A stretch of 64,000 bases of DNA from Paraburkholderia hiiakae. GTDB lineage: Bacteria > Pseudomonadota > Gammaproteobacteria > Burkholderiales > Burkholderiaceae. The position numbers and the translations under genes were made by a program. Below the pieces are notes generated by a model, which did no database searches, had not been told where the DNA came from, and worked only from the letters and a program-made list of their open reading frames with translations. Where the stretch lies: NCBI RefSeq assembly GCF_904848665.1, contig NZ_CAJHCQ010000003.1:186001-250000 (forward strand). Reading direction: 5' to 3'. Positions 26,120 through 34,472 of the stretch are shown here, piece by piece. Every line of letters begins with the position of its first letter. The stretch's first letter is position 1.

Positions 26120-27568
26120 TTATCCGCCGAGACGCGCCGCCGCCGCGAAGAACGCCTGGGCGCGCGGGTCGAGCGTGAGCGCCACGTTGATGCGAATCCA
26201 CGGGCTCGCCTCGCCTTGCGGGCGAAAGTGGCTGCCCGGCGAGACCGCTACGCCGAGTGGCTCGCCGCAGGCTGCGAGCCGCGTCGAATCCTCCACGTGC
26301 GGCACGCGCGCCCAGACGAACTTGCCGCCCGTTTGCGCGTACCCGCGCGCCGCGCTCGACGCTGTAGCCGTCGCCGCGCCGCCGAACAGCTCCCACCCAT
26401 GCGCTTCGAGCGTGCGCGTGGCCGACCCTTGCGCTTCGGCGATGCGCCGGCGCAGCCGTTCGAGGTATTTGCGGTACGCGCCGCGCTCGAGCAGCGTGGC
26501 GGCCACGGCCTGCGTGAAGCGCGAGCCGCTGATGGTGGTCAGCGCCTTGATGGCCGCGAGGTCGCGCACGATCGCCGGGTCGGCCACCACGTAGCCCACG
26601 CGCAGCGCCGAGGAGAGCGTCTTCGAGAGCCCGCCCACATACACGACATGCTCGAACTGGTCGAGCGCCGCGAGGCGGTCGGTGGGGTCGGCCTGGAAAT
26701 CGGCGTAGATGTCGTCCTCGACGATCGTGAAGCGGTGCTCGCGCGCGAGCTGCAGCAAGCGGAACGCGACAGGCGGCGAGATCGTCGAGCCGGTCGGGTT
26801 GTGGAATACCGTGTTGACGAAGAACGCGCGCGGGCGGTGCTCGGCGAGCATCGCGTGCATATGGTCGAGATCGGGCCCGCTCGCCGTGCGGCGGATACCC
26901 ACGAGGCGCACGCCGTGCAGCTTGAGCAGACCGTACAGGTTGTAGTAGCCGGGGTCTTCGACGAAAACCGTATCGCCGGGCTTGAGCATGTAGCGCATGA
27001 GCAGGTCGAGGCCCTCGCTTGCGCCTTCGGTGATGAGGATCTGCTGCGTCTCGGCCACGATGCCAAGCGGCGCGAGTCGGTTGCGCAGATGCTCGCGCAG
27101 CGTGGCGTCCCCGGTTGGCGTGCCGTAGTCGACGAGGCTCGCGGGGTCGCTGCGCGACACATGGCGGATCGCCTGGCCGAGCGCGTCGATGTCGCGCCAC
27201 GCCTGTGGGATCGAGCCGCTGTCGAGCTGCAGCGATTCGTCCGCGCGTTCGAGCTGGCTGAGCAGGTGGCCCGACTCGTCGGCGGCGTTCGTCAGGTCGC
27301 AGGTGCCCATGCCGGAAAGTCCCGAGCGCGCGTGCTCGCTCACGTAAAAGCCCGAGCCGTGGCGCGAGTCGAGATAGCCGAGCGAGACGAGCCGGTCATA
27401 GGCCTCGATCACGGGAAAGCGGCTGATGGCGTAGTCGGTGGCGAACTGGCGGATGGACGGCAGGCGGGAGCCCGGGTGCGCCGCGCGCGAACGGATCCAC
27501 GTCTGTACGCCGGTGACGATCTGGTCGGTGAGCGGCACGTCGCTCGCGCGGTCGAGTTCGAGTTTCAT
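26120..27568 (-). CDS. MocR-type regulator (GntR winged helix fused to aminotransferase fold)
   Basis: A 482-residue protein. Residues about 1-75 are a GntR winged helix (VPLTDQIVTGVQTWIRS, LPSIRQFATDYAISRFPV, LGYLDSRHGSGFYVSE); residues about 110-480 are a fold-type I aminotransferase with the PLP Lys in G-G-L-S-K-T-L-S-S, FHNPTG and VEDDIYADF. Proteins of this class sense amino acid or vitamin B6-type ligands. The frame is open upstream to 27874, but MKLELDRASDVPLTDQ is the proper start. Divergent from a DUF2917 gene over a region rich in ACTGTTCGG/ACAGTTC repeats that is probably its operator. Confidence 0.93.
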   Translation of the reverse strand: MKLELDRASDVPLTDQIVTGVQTWIRSRAAHPGSRLPSIRQFATDYAISRFPVIEAYDRLVSLGYLDSRHGSGFYVSEHARSGLSGMGTCDLTNAADESGHLLSQLERADESLQLDSGSIPQAWRDIDALGQAIRHVSRSDPASLVDYGTPTGDATLREHLRNRLAPLGIVAETQQILITEGASEGLDLLMRYMLKPGDTVFVEDPGYYNLYGLLKLHGVRLVGIRRTASGPDLDHMHAMLAEHRPRAFFVNTVFHNPTGSTISPPVAFRLLQLAREHRFTIVEDDIYADFQADPTDRLAALDQFEHVVYVGGLSKTLSSALRVGYVVADPAIVRDLAAIKALTTISGSRFTQAVAATLLERGAYRKYLERLRRRIAEAQGSATRTLEAHGWELFGGAATATASSAARGYAQTGGKFVWARVPHVEDSTRLAACGEPLGVAVSPGSHFRPQGEASPWIRINVALTLDPRAQAFFAAAARLGG

Positions 27569-27618
27569 CCGGGTCTCGTTGGGTATGCCAGCTTCACGCT
27601 GGGGGTTGAAACTGCAGG

Positions 27619-27668
27619 ACTGTTCGGTTTTTTCGCTGCACAGTTCCAGATGAACTGTTCGGAACTGT
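27619..27668. promoter_or_regulatory. Clustered half-sites, probable MocR operator
   Basis: ACTGTTCGG occurs at 27619-27627 and 27654-27662. CAGTTC-CAGAT-GAACTG (27641-27657) is a palindrome, and ACAGTTCC (27640-27647) pairs with GGAACTGT (27661-27668). The four overlapping half-sites lie 50-100 bases before the MocR ATG and 125-175 before the DUF2917 gene. MocR proteins usually bind direct repeats with fixed spacing, which these match. Confidence 0.65.
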
Positions 27669-27793
27669 ACATGGGATCGTCCGTCACTGATCGCAATAAT
27701 GCTCCTACCGGGAAGGCACTTCAAGTCCTTGTCTGCAAGCCTTCCGGTGGCCGTCCGAAGGTGTTCGGCGGCCAGTCTGCAAGGAGCACGGCA

Positions 27794-28174
27794 ATGCGCG
27801 AAATCCGAATCTTCGAACTGGAACACGGCGAGCCCGTCGAAACCTGGCGGCTCGGAGAGGCAATGCAATTGCATGTGAGCGAAGGCGAAATCTGGCTAAC
27901 GATCGCGGGCGACGCCGGTGACTACTGGCTGCGCGCCGGCGAATCGATCGGGCTCGCGGCGGGCGTGCGCGTACACGTGAGCGCGGGCCGCGAGGGCGCA
28001 CGTTTCGTGCTGGCGCTGGGCGGCGCAACCGCCGACGCGCCGGCGTGGACGGTCGCTCCAGTCGACATGGAACGTGTACGCGCGGCGGGCGCGAGTGGCG
28101 TCGCGGCGCGCATCGGCGAGGCGTTGCGCGGCTGGGCGCAGCGCGGGCAATGGGGTGTCCGGGCGGCGGGTTGA
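27794..28174 (+). CDS. DUF2917 domain protein
   Basis: A 126-residue protein of the DUF2917 family, which has a cupin-like beta-sandwich pattern: MREIRIFELEHGEPVETWRLGEAMQLHV, then EGEIWLTIAGDAGDYWLRAGESI at about 38-60. AAGGAG lies 9-10 bases before the ATG. The rest (GARFVLALGG, then an Ala/Gly-rich tail) is variable. Such genes are found in Burkholderia next to MocR or LysR regulators; the function is unknown. Divergent from the MocR gene, so likely under its control. Confidence 0.82.
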   Translation: MREIRIFELEHGEPVETWRLGEAMQLHVSEGEIWLTIAGDAGDYWLRAGESIGLAAGVRVHVSAGREGARFVLALGGATADAPAWTVAPVDMERVRAAGASGVAARIGEALRGWAQRGQWGVRAAG

Positions 28175-28220
28175 GCCGGGTTGAGCTTCCCGCTCGCGCC
28201 TGTCGTGCTTGTCGTGCGTG

Positions 28221-29471
28221 TTACGCGATGGGCTTCGCGGCATGCCTCAAATCGCCTGCCATTTCCCCCACATAACGTGCGCGCGGGCGGATCAGCCGGC
28301 CATCGGCGGTCTGTTCGAGCGCATGGGCGATCCAGCCCGTCACGCGGCCGGCAGCGAACAGCGTGAACGCCGCGCCGCGCGGCAGTCCCAGCACGCGCTC
28401 GATGGCCGCGAGCGCGTAGTCGAGCGTCGGGCGCGCGCCGCTCGTCTCGGCCACGGCCTGGGCGAGCGCGTCGACTTCGTCCATTGGCGAGCGCGCCGGC
28501 GCACGCTGAGCGAGCAGGTCGAGCAACAGGCGCGCGCGCGGGTCTCCGTCGGGATAGAGCGGGTGACCGAAGCCGGAAAGCGGCACAGCCGCGCCGAGTT
28601 CGTCGGGCGCGAGACGGTCGGCCAGATAGCGATGCAGGTCATCGGCGCGCGCGGCCTCGTCGAAGAGCGCGGCCACGCGCGTGGTCTCGCCGCCGTGGCG
28701 CGGTCCGGCCAGCGCGGCAAGGCCGCCCGTCGCCGCGCCAAACAGATGCGTGCCGGTCGAGGTGATGCAGCGCACCGTGAACGTAGAGGCGTTCAGCTCG
28801 TGGTCGGCGCACAGCACGAGCGCCGCGCGCAGCAGGTCGGTTTGCGCGCGTGAGCGCACGCCCCATGCCTCGCCTAGCTGGCGGTGCAGCGGCTCGTTCG
28901 ACGGCGCGGCGGAAACGAGCGCCGCGGCGAGCAGGCGCATGAGCATCGCACCGGTGTCGATTTGCGCGTCGCGGCCCTGCGCCCAGATGCGGGGCATTTG
29001 CGCGGCGGCGGCGGGCAACAGCACGAGCGCACGTTCGAGCGGCGTGTGCCCACTCCAGATTTTCAGCCACGCCGACCATTGCGCGGCCGCGATGGGCGCC
29101 TCGGGCGCCTGCAGCACGCGGCGCGGCGCGCATTGCCAGAGCAGTGCCGCGACCTCTTCGAGCGAGGCCTGGCGCGCGAGCGCGATGGCGTCCTCGCCGC
29201 GATAGAAGAGCTTGCCGTCGGCGATCAGCGTGATCGACGATTCGAGCACGGGCACGCCCCAGTCGAGCACCTTCTGCGCGACCTTGCCCGCGCGCTTGCC
29301 GTCGGCCTTGCGGCGCGCGAGGCGCCGCACCTCGCCGGCGTCGTAGTGGTTGTGGCGGCCATTGGGAGAGGGCGCCGAGGCGATCAGCCCGCGGCTCACG
29401 TAGGCGTAGAGCGTCGCCCGGCTGATGCCGAGTTCGGCGGCGGCTTGTTCCGCGGTCATATAGCTGGACAT
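28221..29471 (-). CDS. Citrate synthase fold fused to an N-terminal excisionase/MerR-like DNA-binding domain
   Basis: A 416-residue protein. Residues about 4-55 are a helix-turn-helix of MerR/excisionase type (MTAEQAAAELGISRATLYAY, VSRGLI, NHYDAGEVRRLARRK). The rest is a citrate-synthase fold with its active site apparently intact: His224 in ADHELNAS, His259 in GPRHGGE, His303 in G-F-G-H-P-L-Y, Asp351 in T-L-D-Y-A, and R-P-R-A-R-Y-V-G near the C-terminus. It could be an acyl-CoA-sensing regulator, a citrate synthase-like enzyme, or both. Divergent from a CaiB/BaiF CoA transferase, with a palindrome between them. The fusion is seen in some Burkholderiales; its role has, as far as I know, not been settled. 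Confidence 0.88.
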   Translation of the reverse strand: MSSYMTAEQAAAELGISRATLYAYVSRGLIASAPSPNGRHNHYDAGEVRRLARRKADGKRAGKVAQKVLDWGVPVLESSITLIADGKLFYRGEDAIALARQASLEEVAALLWQCAPRRVLQAPEAPIAAAQWSAWLKIWSGHTPLERALVLLPAAAAQMPRIWAQGRDAQIDTGAMLMRLLAAALVSAAPSNEPLHRQLGEAWGVRSRAQTDLLRAALVLCADHELNASTFTVRCITSTGTHLFGAATGGLAALAGPRHGGETTRVAALFDEAARADDLHRYLADRLAPDELGAAVPLSGFGHPLYPDGDPRARLLLDLLAQRAPARSPMDEVDALAQAVAETSGARPTLDYALAAIERVLGLPRGAAFTLFAAGRVTGWIAHALEQTADGRLIRPRARYVGEMAGDLRHAAKPIA

Positions 29472-29509
29472 GGTGGCTCGCCTCCTGGAACCGGAGAAAT
29501 TAATCTATG

Positions 29510-29526
29510 TTGATCATGATAATCAA
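29510..29526. promoter_or_regulatory. Palindrome between HTH-citrate synthase and CoA-transferase genes
   Basis: TTGAT-N7-ATCAA with a perfect ATCATGAT palindrome inside, in a short AT-rich island of an otherwise GC-rich divergent region; another TTGATCC follows at 29529. It starts 39 bases from the HTH-citrate synthase ATG and is a candidate operator for that protein's DNA-binding domain. Confidence 0.55.
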
Positions 29527-29615
29527 GATTGATCCTGGATTCGAGCGGCGCGACGATGCGTGACATCACTTCGCCTGATTTTTCTCCCGCTCCCCTCGCA
29601 AAAGGACTGCACACC

Positions 29616-31049
29616 ATGACGCCACGCGACGCGCTCGAACACCTCTGGATGCTGGCGGGCTGCGATCCGTCCGCGCTCGACTGGCTCGAGATGGAAGGCG
29701 GCGATCCGGGCCTGCCCTCGATCTTTCGCGTGGGCACACTCGCGGCGGCGAGCATTGGCGCGGCCGGGCTCGCAGCGGCGCAACTGCACGCGTTACGTAA
29801 GGGCCGGACGCAGCGCGTGGCGATCGACGTGCGCCGGGCGCTGGCCGCGTTTCGCAGCGAGCGTTATTTGAGCGTGGATGGCAAGCCGCCCACGGAACTG
29901 CGTCATCCCGTGACGGGCCACTTCCCGACCGGCGACGGCCGCTGGATCCAGCTACACGCGAACTTCCCGCATCACCTAGCGGGCATCCTGCGCGTGCTCC
30001 AATGCGCGGACGACCGTGACGCCGTGGCGCGCGCGATCCTCGGCTGGGAAGGCGCGGCGCTCGACGACGCGCTCGCGCAAGCGGGCCTGTGCGCCGCACT
30101 CGTGCGCGCGCCGCGCGAATGGGCCGCGCACGAGCAGGCGAAAGCGGTGGCGAGCCTGCCGCTCTTCGAGATCGAGCGCATTGGCGACGCGAGCGCCGAG
30201 GCGCCGCGCGCGGGCGCCGGCGCGCGTCCTCTGGAAGGCGTGCGCGTGCTCGACCTCACGCGCATCATCGCGGGGCCGGTGGCGGGGCGCACCCTCGGTC
30301 AACACGGCGCGGACGTGCTGCTCATCAACGGAGCGCATTTGCCGAACATCGCGCCGCTCGTGATCGACAACGGCCGCAGCAAGCGCTCGGCCACGCTCGA
30401 CCTGCGCGACGAAGCGGCGTGCGCGCAATTGCGCGCGCTCGTGCGCGACGCCGATGTGTTCGTTCAAGGCTACCGGCCGGGCGCGCTCGCCGCGCGCGGA
30501 TTCGCGCCCGAAGCGCTCGCGCAGTTGCGGCCCGGAATCGTGTGCGTGTCGATCAGTGCGTATGGGCATCGCGGTCCGTGGCGTGAGCGGCGCGGCTTCG
30601 ACAGCCTCGTGCAGTCGGCGAGCGGGATTGTGTGGGCCGAGAGCGTCGCCGCGGCAAAACATGGCAACGGCGGCCGCGAAAGCGCGCCGCCATTCACCGT
30701 GGCCCGTCCGCTGCCGTGTCAGGCGCTCGATCACGCCACGGGCTATCTCGCGGCGTTCGGCGCGATGGTCGCGCTCGCGCGGCGCGCACGCGAAGGCGGC
30801 AGTTGGCACGTGCGCCTTTCGCTCGCGCAAACGGGCCGCTGGCTGCAGACGATGGGCACACTCGAAGACGGCCAGCAGTCACCCGAGGTGGGCGCCGCCG
30901 ATCTCGCCGATTGTCTGGAGGAAATGGATTCGCCGTTCGGACGGGTGCGCACGGTGGCGCCCGCCGAGCGCCTCGAACTCACACCCGCGTTTCACGCGCG
31001 GCCACCGGTGCCGATCGGCAGCGATGCGCCGGAGTGGAACGCGCGGTAG
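29616..31049 (+). CDS. CaiB/BaiF family CoA transferase
   Basis: A 477-residue family III CoA transferase that probably moves CoA between carboxylic acids. The C-terminal two thirds match the family: GVRVLDLTRIIAGPVAGRTLGQHGADV (about 208-234), VFVQGYRPGALAARG, VSISAYGHRGPW and the DHATGYLAAFGAM region that carries the family's conserved Asp. The N-terminal 190 residues are an additional domain of the same family type, truncated. AAAGGA lies nine bases before the ATG at 29616; an ATG at 29556 would add 20 residues. Divergent from the HTH-citrate synthase fusion, which suggests common control and related substrates. Confidence 0.88.
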   Translation: MTPRDALEHLWMLAGCDPSALDWLEMEGGDPGLPSIFRVGTLAAASIGAAGLAAAQLHALRKGRTQRVAIDVRRALAAFRSERYLSVDGKPPTELRHPVTGHFPTGDGRWIQLHANFPHHLAGILRVLQCADDRDAVARAILGWEGAALDDALAQAGLCAALVRAPREWAAHEQAKAVASLPLFEIERIGDASAEAPRAGAGARPLEGVRVLDLTRIIAGPVAGRTLGQHGADVLLINGAHLPNIAPLVIDNGRSKRSATLDLRDEAACAQLRALVRDADVFVQGYRPGALAARGFAPEALAQLRPGIVCVSISAYGHRGPWRERRGFDSLVQSASGIVWAESVAAAKHGNGGRESAPPFTVARPLPCQALDHATGYLAAFGAMVALARRAREGGSWHVRLSLAQTGRWLQTMGTLEDGQQSPEVGAADLADCLEEMDSPFGRVRTVAPAERLELTPAFHARPPVPIGSDAPEWNAR

Positions 31050-31091
31050 AACGAACAGGCACGATCAGGCGCCTGCGCGCGTGTGAGCGAG

Positions 31092-31838
31092 CTACTTGCG
31101 CAATTCCGCGACGAAATCGTAGTAGTCGTTGCGGCAGTACGTATCGGTGAGTTCGATGGCGCGCTGATCGGCGGTGTAGCCCACGCGCGTGATGAGGAGC
31201 AGCGCCTCGTTGGGCGCGATGCTCATCTGCCGTGCGATTTCCTCGCTCGCATTCACGGCGCGAAAGTGTTGCAGCGCGCGCACGATCGAAAGTCCGCGCT
31301 GTTCGAGAAAGCTATAGAGCGAGTCGCCGATCGCGTTCGGGTCGGGGATCAGCGCGGCGGGGAAAGTCGAGTTCTCGACGGCCATGACGATACCGTCCGC
31401 GAGACGCAGGCGTTTCAGGCGCGTGACGGCGGCCGCCGGCGAAAGGCCCAGCTGGATCACCTCGTCGCGGCTCGCGGGCTGGATCTCGCGCGAAAGCCAG
31501 CGCGAGCTTGGCGTGAAGCCGCGGTGGCGCAGCATCTCGCTGAAGCTCGTGAGGCGCGAGAGCGGGTCTTCGATACGCGGCGTGATGAAGCTGCCCGCGC
31601 CTTGCGTGCGGCGAATCAGGCCCTGCTCGACGAGCAGCGCAATCGCTTTGCGCGCCGTGATGCGCGAAACGCCGAGAGACTCCGCGAGTACGCGCTCCGA
31701 AGGCAGGGCTTCGCCCGCGTTCCAGCGATTGTCGTGAATCGCGACGCTCAACTTGCGTGCGAGCTGCAAATAAAGCGGCGTGTCGTTGTCCGGGTCCGGG
31801 CGCAGATCGCGCCAGCGGTCTTCCGTGGGTGCGTTCAT
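31092..31838 (-). CDS. GntR/HutC family regulator with UTRA domain
   Basis: A 248-residue repressor. Residues about 18-85 are a GntR winged helix (TPLYLQLARKLSVAIHDNRW, LPSERVLAESLGVSRITARKAI, QGLIRRTQGAGSFI); residues about 100-245 are the UTRA effector domain (RWLSREIQPASRDEVIQLGL, KRLRLADGIVMAVENSTFP, HFRAVNASEEIARQM, LLLITRVGYTADQRAIELTDTYCRNDYYDF). The pattern resembles NagR/YvoA-type sugar-phosphate sensors or HutC; the ligand is unknown. Divergent from an aldo/keto reductase with a 158-base gap. Confidence 0.92.
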   Translation of the reverse strand: MNAPTEDRWRDLRPDPDNDTPLYLQLARKLSVAIHDNRWNAGEALPSERVLAESLGVSRITARKAIALLVEQGLIRRTQGAGSFITPRIEDPLSRLTSFSEMLRHRGFTPSSRWLSREIQPASRDEVIQLGLSPAAAVTRLKRLRLADGIVMAVENSTFPAALIPDPNAIGDSLYSFLEQRGLSIVRALQHFRAVNASEEIARQMSIAPNEALLLITRVGYTADQRAIELTDTYCRNDYYDFVAELRK

Positions 31839-31996
31839 GGGAGGCAGGCATGAAAGGCGAACGGCAATTTTATGTCATCGGCGTGCGATCACGGAAATGA
31901 ACGGCTTGCGAGAGTGTGTATGACCGCATTGCGCGCGAGGCGATACACTGGCCGTTCTTTGCCAGTGGGCGCCGTTGCGGCGCGCAAAGGGAGATC

Positions 31997-32842
31997 ATGA
32001 CGACCGATATCGCAAGCGTCGCATTGCCGGACGGCGAACGCATTCCGAAGCTCGGGCAGGGCACGTGGGAAATGGGCGAGCGCAGCGCGCATCGCGCGAC
32101 GGAAATTGCCGCGTTGCGCGAAGGCGTGGCGCTCGGCATGACGCTCATCGACACCGCGGAGATGTACGGCGACGGCGCGACCGAGCGGCTCATCGGCGAG
32201 GCCTTGCAGGGTCTGCGTGACGAGGTGTTTCTCGTGAGCAAGGTGTATCCGCACAACGCGAGCCGCAGCGGCGTTGCGCGCGCGTGCGAGGCGAGCTTGA
32301 AACGCCTGCGCACCGACCGGCTCGATCTCTATTTGCTGCACTGGCGCGGCGGCGTGCCGCTCGAAGAGACGGTCGAAGGGTTCGAAGCGCTCGTGCGGGC
32401 GGGCAAGATCCGCCACTGGGGCGTGAGCAACTTCGACACCGACGACATGGAGGAACTGTTCGCCACGCCCGGCGGCGACGCATGCGCGACCAACCAGATC
32501 CTCTACAACATCGCGCGGCGCGGCGCCGAATTCGACCTGCTGCCGTGGAGCGCCGCGCATCGCATGCCGGTGATGGCGTATAGCCCCGTCGATCACGCGC
32601 GCTTGCCCAGGCGCTCGCCGCTCGACGACATTGCTCATGCGCACGGCGTGTCGGTGTATCGCGTGGCGATGGCATGGGTCCTCGGTCAGAGCGGGGTCTG
32701 CGCGATTCCGAAGGCAGGACGCGTGGAGCACGTGCGCGACAACCGCGCGGCGCTCGATCTCGTGCTCGGCGCCGAAGAGCACGAGGCGCTCGACGCTTAT
32801 TTCAAGCCACCACGCAACAAGCGTCCGCTGGAGATGCTGTAG
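31997..32842 (+). CDS. Aldo/keto reductase
   Basis: A 281-residue NADPH-dependent oxidoreductase of the AKR superfamily. The Asp-Tyr-Lys-His tetrad is visible: Asp and Tyr in L-I-D-T-A-E-M-Y, Lys in L-V-S-K-V-Y, His in Y-L-L-H-W-R. The NADP-binding end has IPKAGRVEHVRDN. AAAGGGAG lies before the ATG at 31997; the longer frame from 31916 is not conserved. Substrate is unknown. Divergent from the GntR/UTRA regulator. Convergent with the glycine-rich protein gene. Confidence 0.92.
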   Translation: MTTDIASVALPDGERIPKLGQGTWEMGERSAHRATEIAALREGVALGMTLIDTAEMYGDGATERLIGEALQGLRDEVFLVSKVYPHNASRSGVARACEASLKRLRTDRLDLYLLHWRGGVPLEETVEGFEALVRAGKIRHWGVSNFDTDDMEELFATPGGDACATNQILYNIARRGAEFDLLPWSAAHRMPVMAYSPVDHARLPRRSPLDDIAHAHGVSVYRVAMAWVLGQSGVCAIPKAGRVEHVRDNRAALDLVLGAEEHEALDAYFKPPRNKRPLEML

Positions 32843-33080
32843 GGCGCGAGTGGGGTACGCGCTTCGCGCGCGCGGTCATGGCCTTCGCCGGCGTATCGCG
32901 AGCAGACAGCCGGCGTGGCCGCCTGGGAACGCCACGCGCATCGCGCATCCAGCGACCGGCCCCCGGCGGCGGTGCCCGGCCGGGGGACCGGGACGCCGCC
33001 GCCGACGCCAGGACTGGCGCGCCTGGCCATCGCGCCAGATCGGGGTGGCTGCGGCGGTCTGCCTGCACCGCCGTACAGGC

Positions 33081-33926
33081 TCAATGACCGCTGCCATGGC
33101 CGCCACCGTGTCCGCCGCCGTACCCGCCGCCTGGGCCGCCCGACGGTCCACCCTTGCCGAATCCACCTCCGAAGCCGCCGAAACCTCCGCCAAAGCCGCC
33201 GCCGAATCCGCCCGCGGGTCCGCCCGAAGGGCCGCTTGCCGATCCGCCGTGGCTGCCGCAGCCACACCCGCCTGAACTGCCGCCGCCGTTGTTGCCGCCG
33301 CCGTTGTTGCCACCGCTGTTATTGCCACCGCCGTTGTTGCCACCGCCGTTGTTTCCACCGCCGTTGTTTCCACCACTGCCTTTCCCACCACCGCCTTTCC
33401 CGCCGCCGGAGTTGCTGGAACCGCCTCCCGAACCGCTCGGTCCCATTCCTCCTACGCCGGAACTGCCGCTGCGGCCAAGCCCTCCCGTGCTCGCCGTAGC
33501 GGCGCCCGCACCGCCGCCGCTGCTTCCGTTGCTGCCACCCGACGAACCCGAGCCGCCATGGCCGCCGCCGTTGCCCCGAAAACACGCGCTGCCGGTAGTC
33601 CGGCTAATGCAATCATTCGGTGCGAACACAGTAGAAACGTCGCTCGCCAGGATAGCTGAATCGGAGTCCGAATCAGTTTTCGACGAGATGCCGGCAGCAG
33701 GCGAACCTGCGGCAGGCGACTGAGCAGCAACCGGCGCGCTGAAAGCTCCGAAGCCTTCCGCCCCGCTCGCCGGCAAAGGTGCGTCGGCGAGCAGGATCAC
33801 CGGATTGATGGCGTCGCCTGCGGCGTGAGCGGTGATCGCGGGGAACAGAACGCCCGCGCCCACCGCGCACATGCCAGCTCCCCGTCTAATCCAATAGCAG
33901 TACTGATGAGTATTCGTCTTTTTCAT
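33081..33926 (-). CDS. Secreted glycine-rich repeat protein
   Basis: A 281-residue protein of unknown function, starting at an ATG preceded by GGGGAG. The N-terminal 37 residues look like a signal peptide (a basic start, MCAVGAGVLFPAIT, A-H-A-A). A moderately ordinary stretch with one Cys pair (NDCISRTTGSACF) is followed by about 160 residues that are mostly Gly, Asn and Ser, including seven G-G-N-N-G-type pentapeptides, then SSGGCGCGSHGG, and a final part of G-G-G-F units ending in GGYGGGHGGGHGSGH. The DNA has a matching 15-bp repeat. It could be a surface or biofilm structural protein; there is no LPXTG or autotransporter domain. No recognised family. Confidence 0.7.
   Translation of the reverse strand: MKKTNTHQYCYWIRRGAGMCAVGAGVLFPAITAHAAGDAINPVILLADAPLPASGAEGFGAFSAPVAAQSPAAGSPAAGISSKTDSDSDSAILASDVSTVFAPNDCISRTTGSACFRGNGGGHGGSGSSGGSNGSSGGGAGAATASTGGLGRSGSSGVGGMGPSGSGGGSSNSGGGKGGGGKGSGGNNGGGNNGGGNNGGGNNSGGNNGGGNNGGGSSGGCGCGSHGGSASGPSGGPAGGFGGGFGGGFGGFGGGFGKGGPSGGPGGGYGGGHGGGHGSGH
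33285..33375. repeat. 15-bp tandem repeat within the glycine-rich gene
   Basis: About six copies of a 15-bp unit close to GCCGTTGTTGCCACC run in frame and encode the Gly-Gly-Asn-Asn-Gly pentapeptides of the minus-strand protein. Copy number can change by slippage without shifting the frame. Confidence 0.8.
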
Positions 33927-34472
33927 CTTGTTCTCCCCGCGAGGCGGCAGCGTGATGCACTGTCGTCCCTCATGCCCCCGTGCAGGCTGCACGCCTTGTT
34001 CGCGTGCGCCGCCTCCGTCAGGCTCGCAACCCGCTTCGCGCCGGCATTGATGGTTCTTCGATCCGGCTGGAGCGGTACTCGCCAAACAGAAGGCATCCGG
34101 TCAGGCCGCGCGCAGGATGACCGGCTTATGCAGGACTACTTGTGGATTGTCGGGACCCATGGCGTGGGACGGCAGATTACAAGCGCGTCGAGCAGCCGGT
34201 CATCCGTCCGCCCGGTGCGACACCCCGCGCGTGTCGGGGCGGATTGCACTGGATTTGCAGCGGCCGGATGCCTGGTGCCGATGTAGCCAGTTTTGTGCCA
34301 TCGGCCGGGGAGGGGCGTGCGAGGTGGACTTAACAATTGATGTGTCGCTCGCGTGGCAAAAAAACGCGAAAAACGTTACGGCGATGAAACGCGCGCGCCG
34401 AAGGGCGCGTATTTGCGTTGCGAAAGCGGACAGCGCAACGAACCGGGGCGCGATATGAGCGCTACCGCACCT
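33927..34472. other. Non-coding region with nested inverted repeats
   Basis: 546 bases upstream of the glycine-rich gene and downstream of the ABC operon, with no supportable gene. It contains a 12-bp inverted repeat (34115-34126 / 34194-34205), an outer 9-bp pair GGCATCCGG / CCGGATGCC (34092-34100 / 34264-34272), a hairpin TCCGCCC..GACAC..GTGTC..GGGCGGA (34207-34243) and a hairpin GCCGATG / CATCGGC (34277-34305). It might hold the promoter of the glycine-rich gene or a structured RNA. Confidence 0.5.

Noticed and set aside
33285..33375. CRISPR-like repeats.
   Set aside because: The repeats are 15 bp, have no spacers and encode Gly/Asn repeats in frame.
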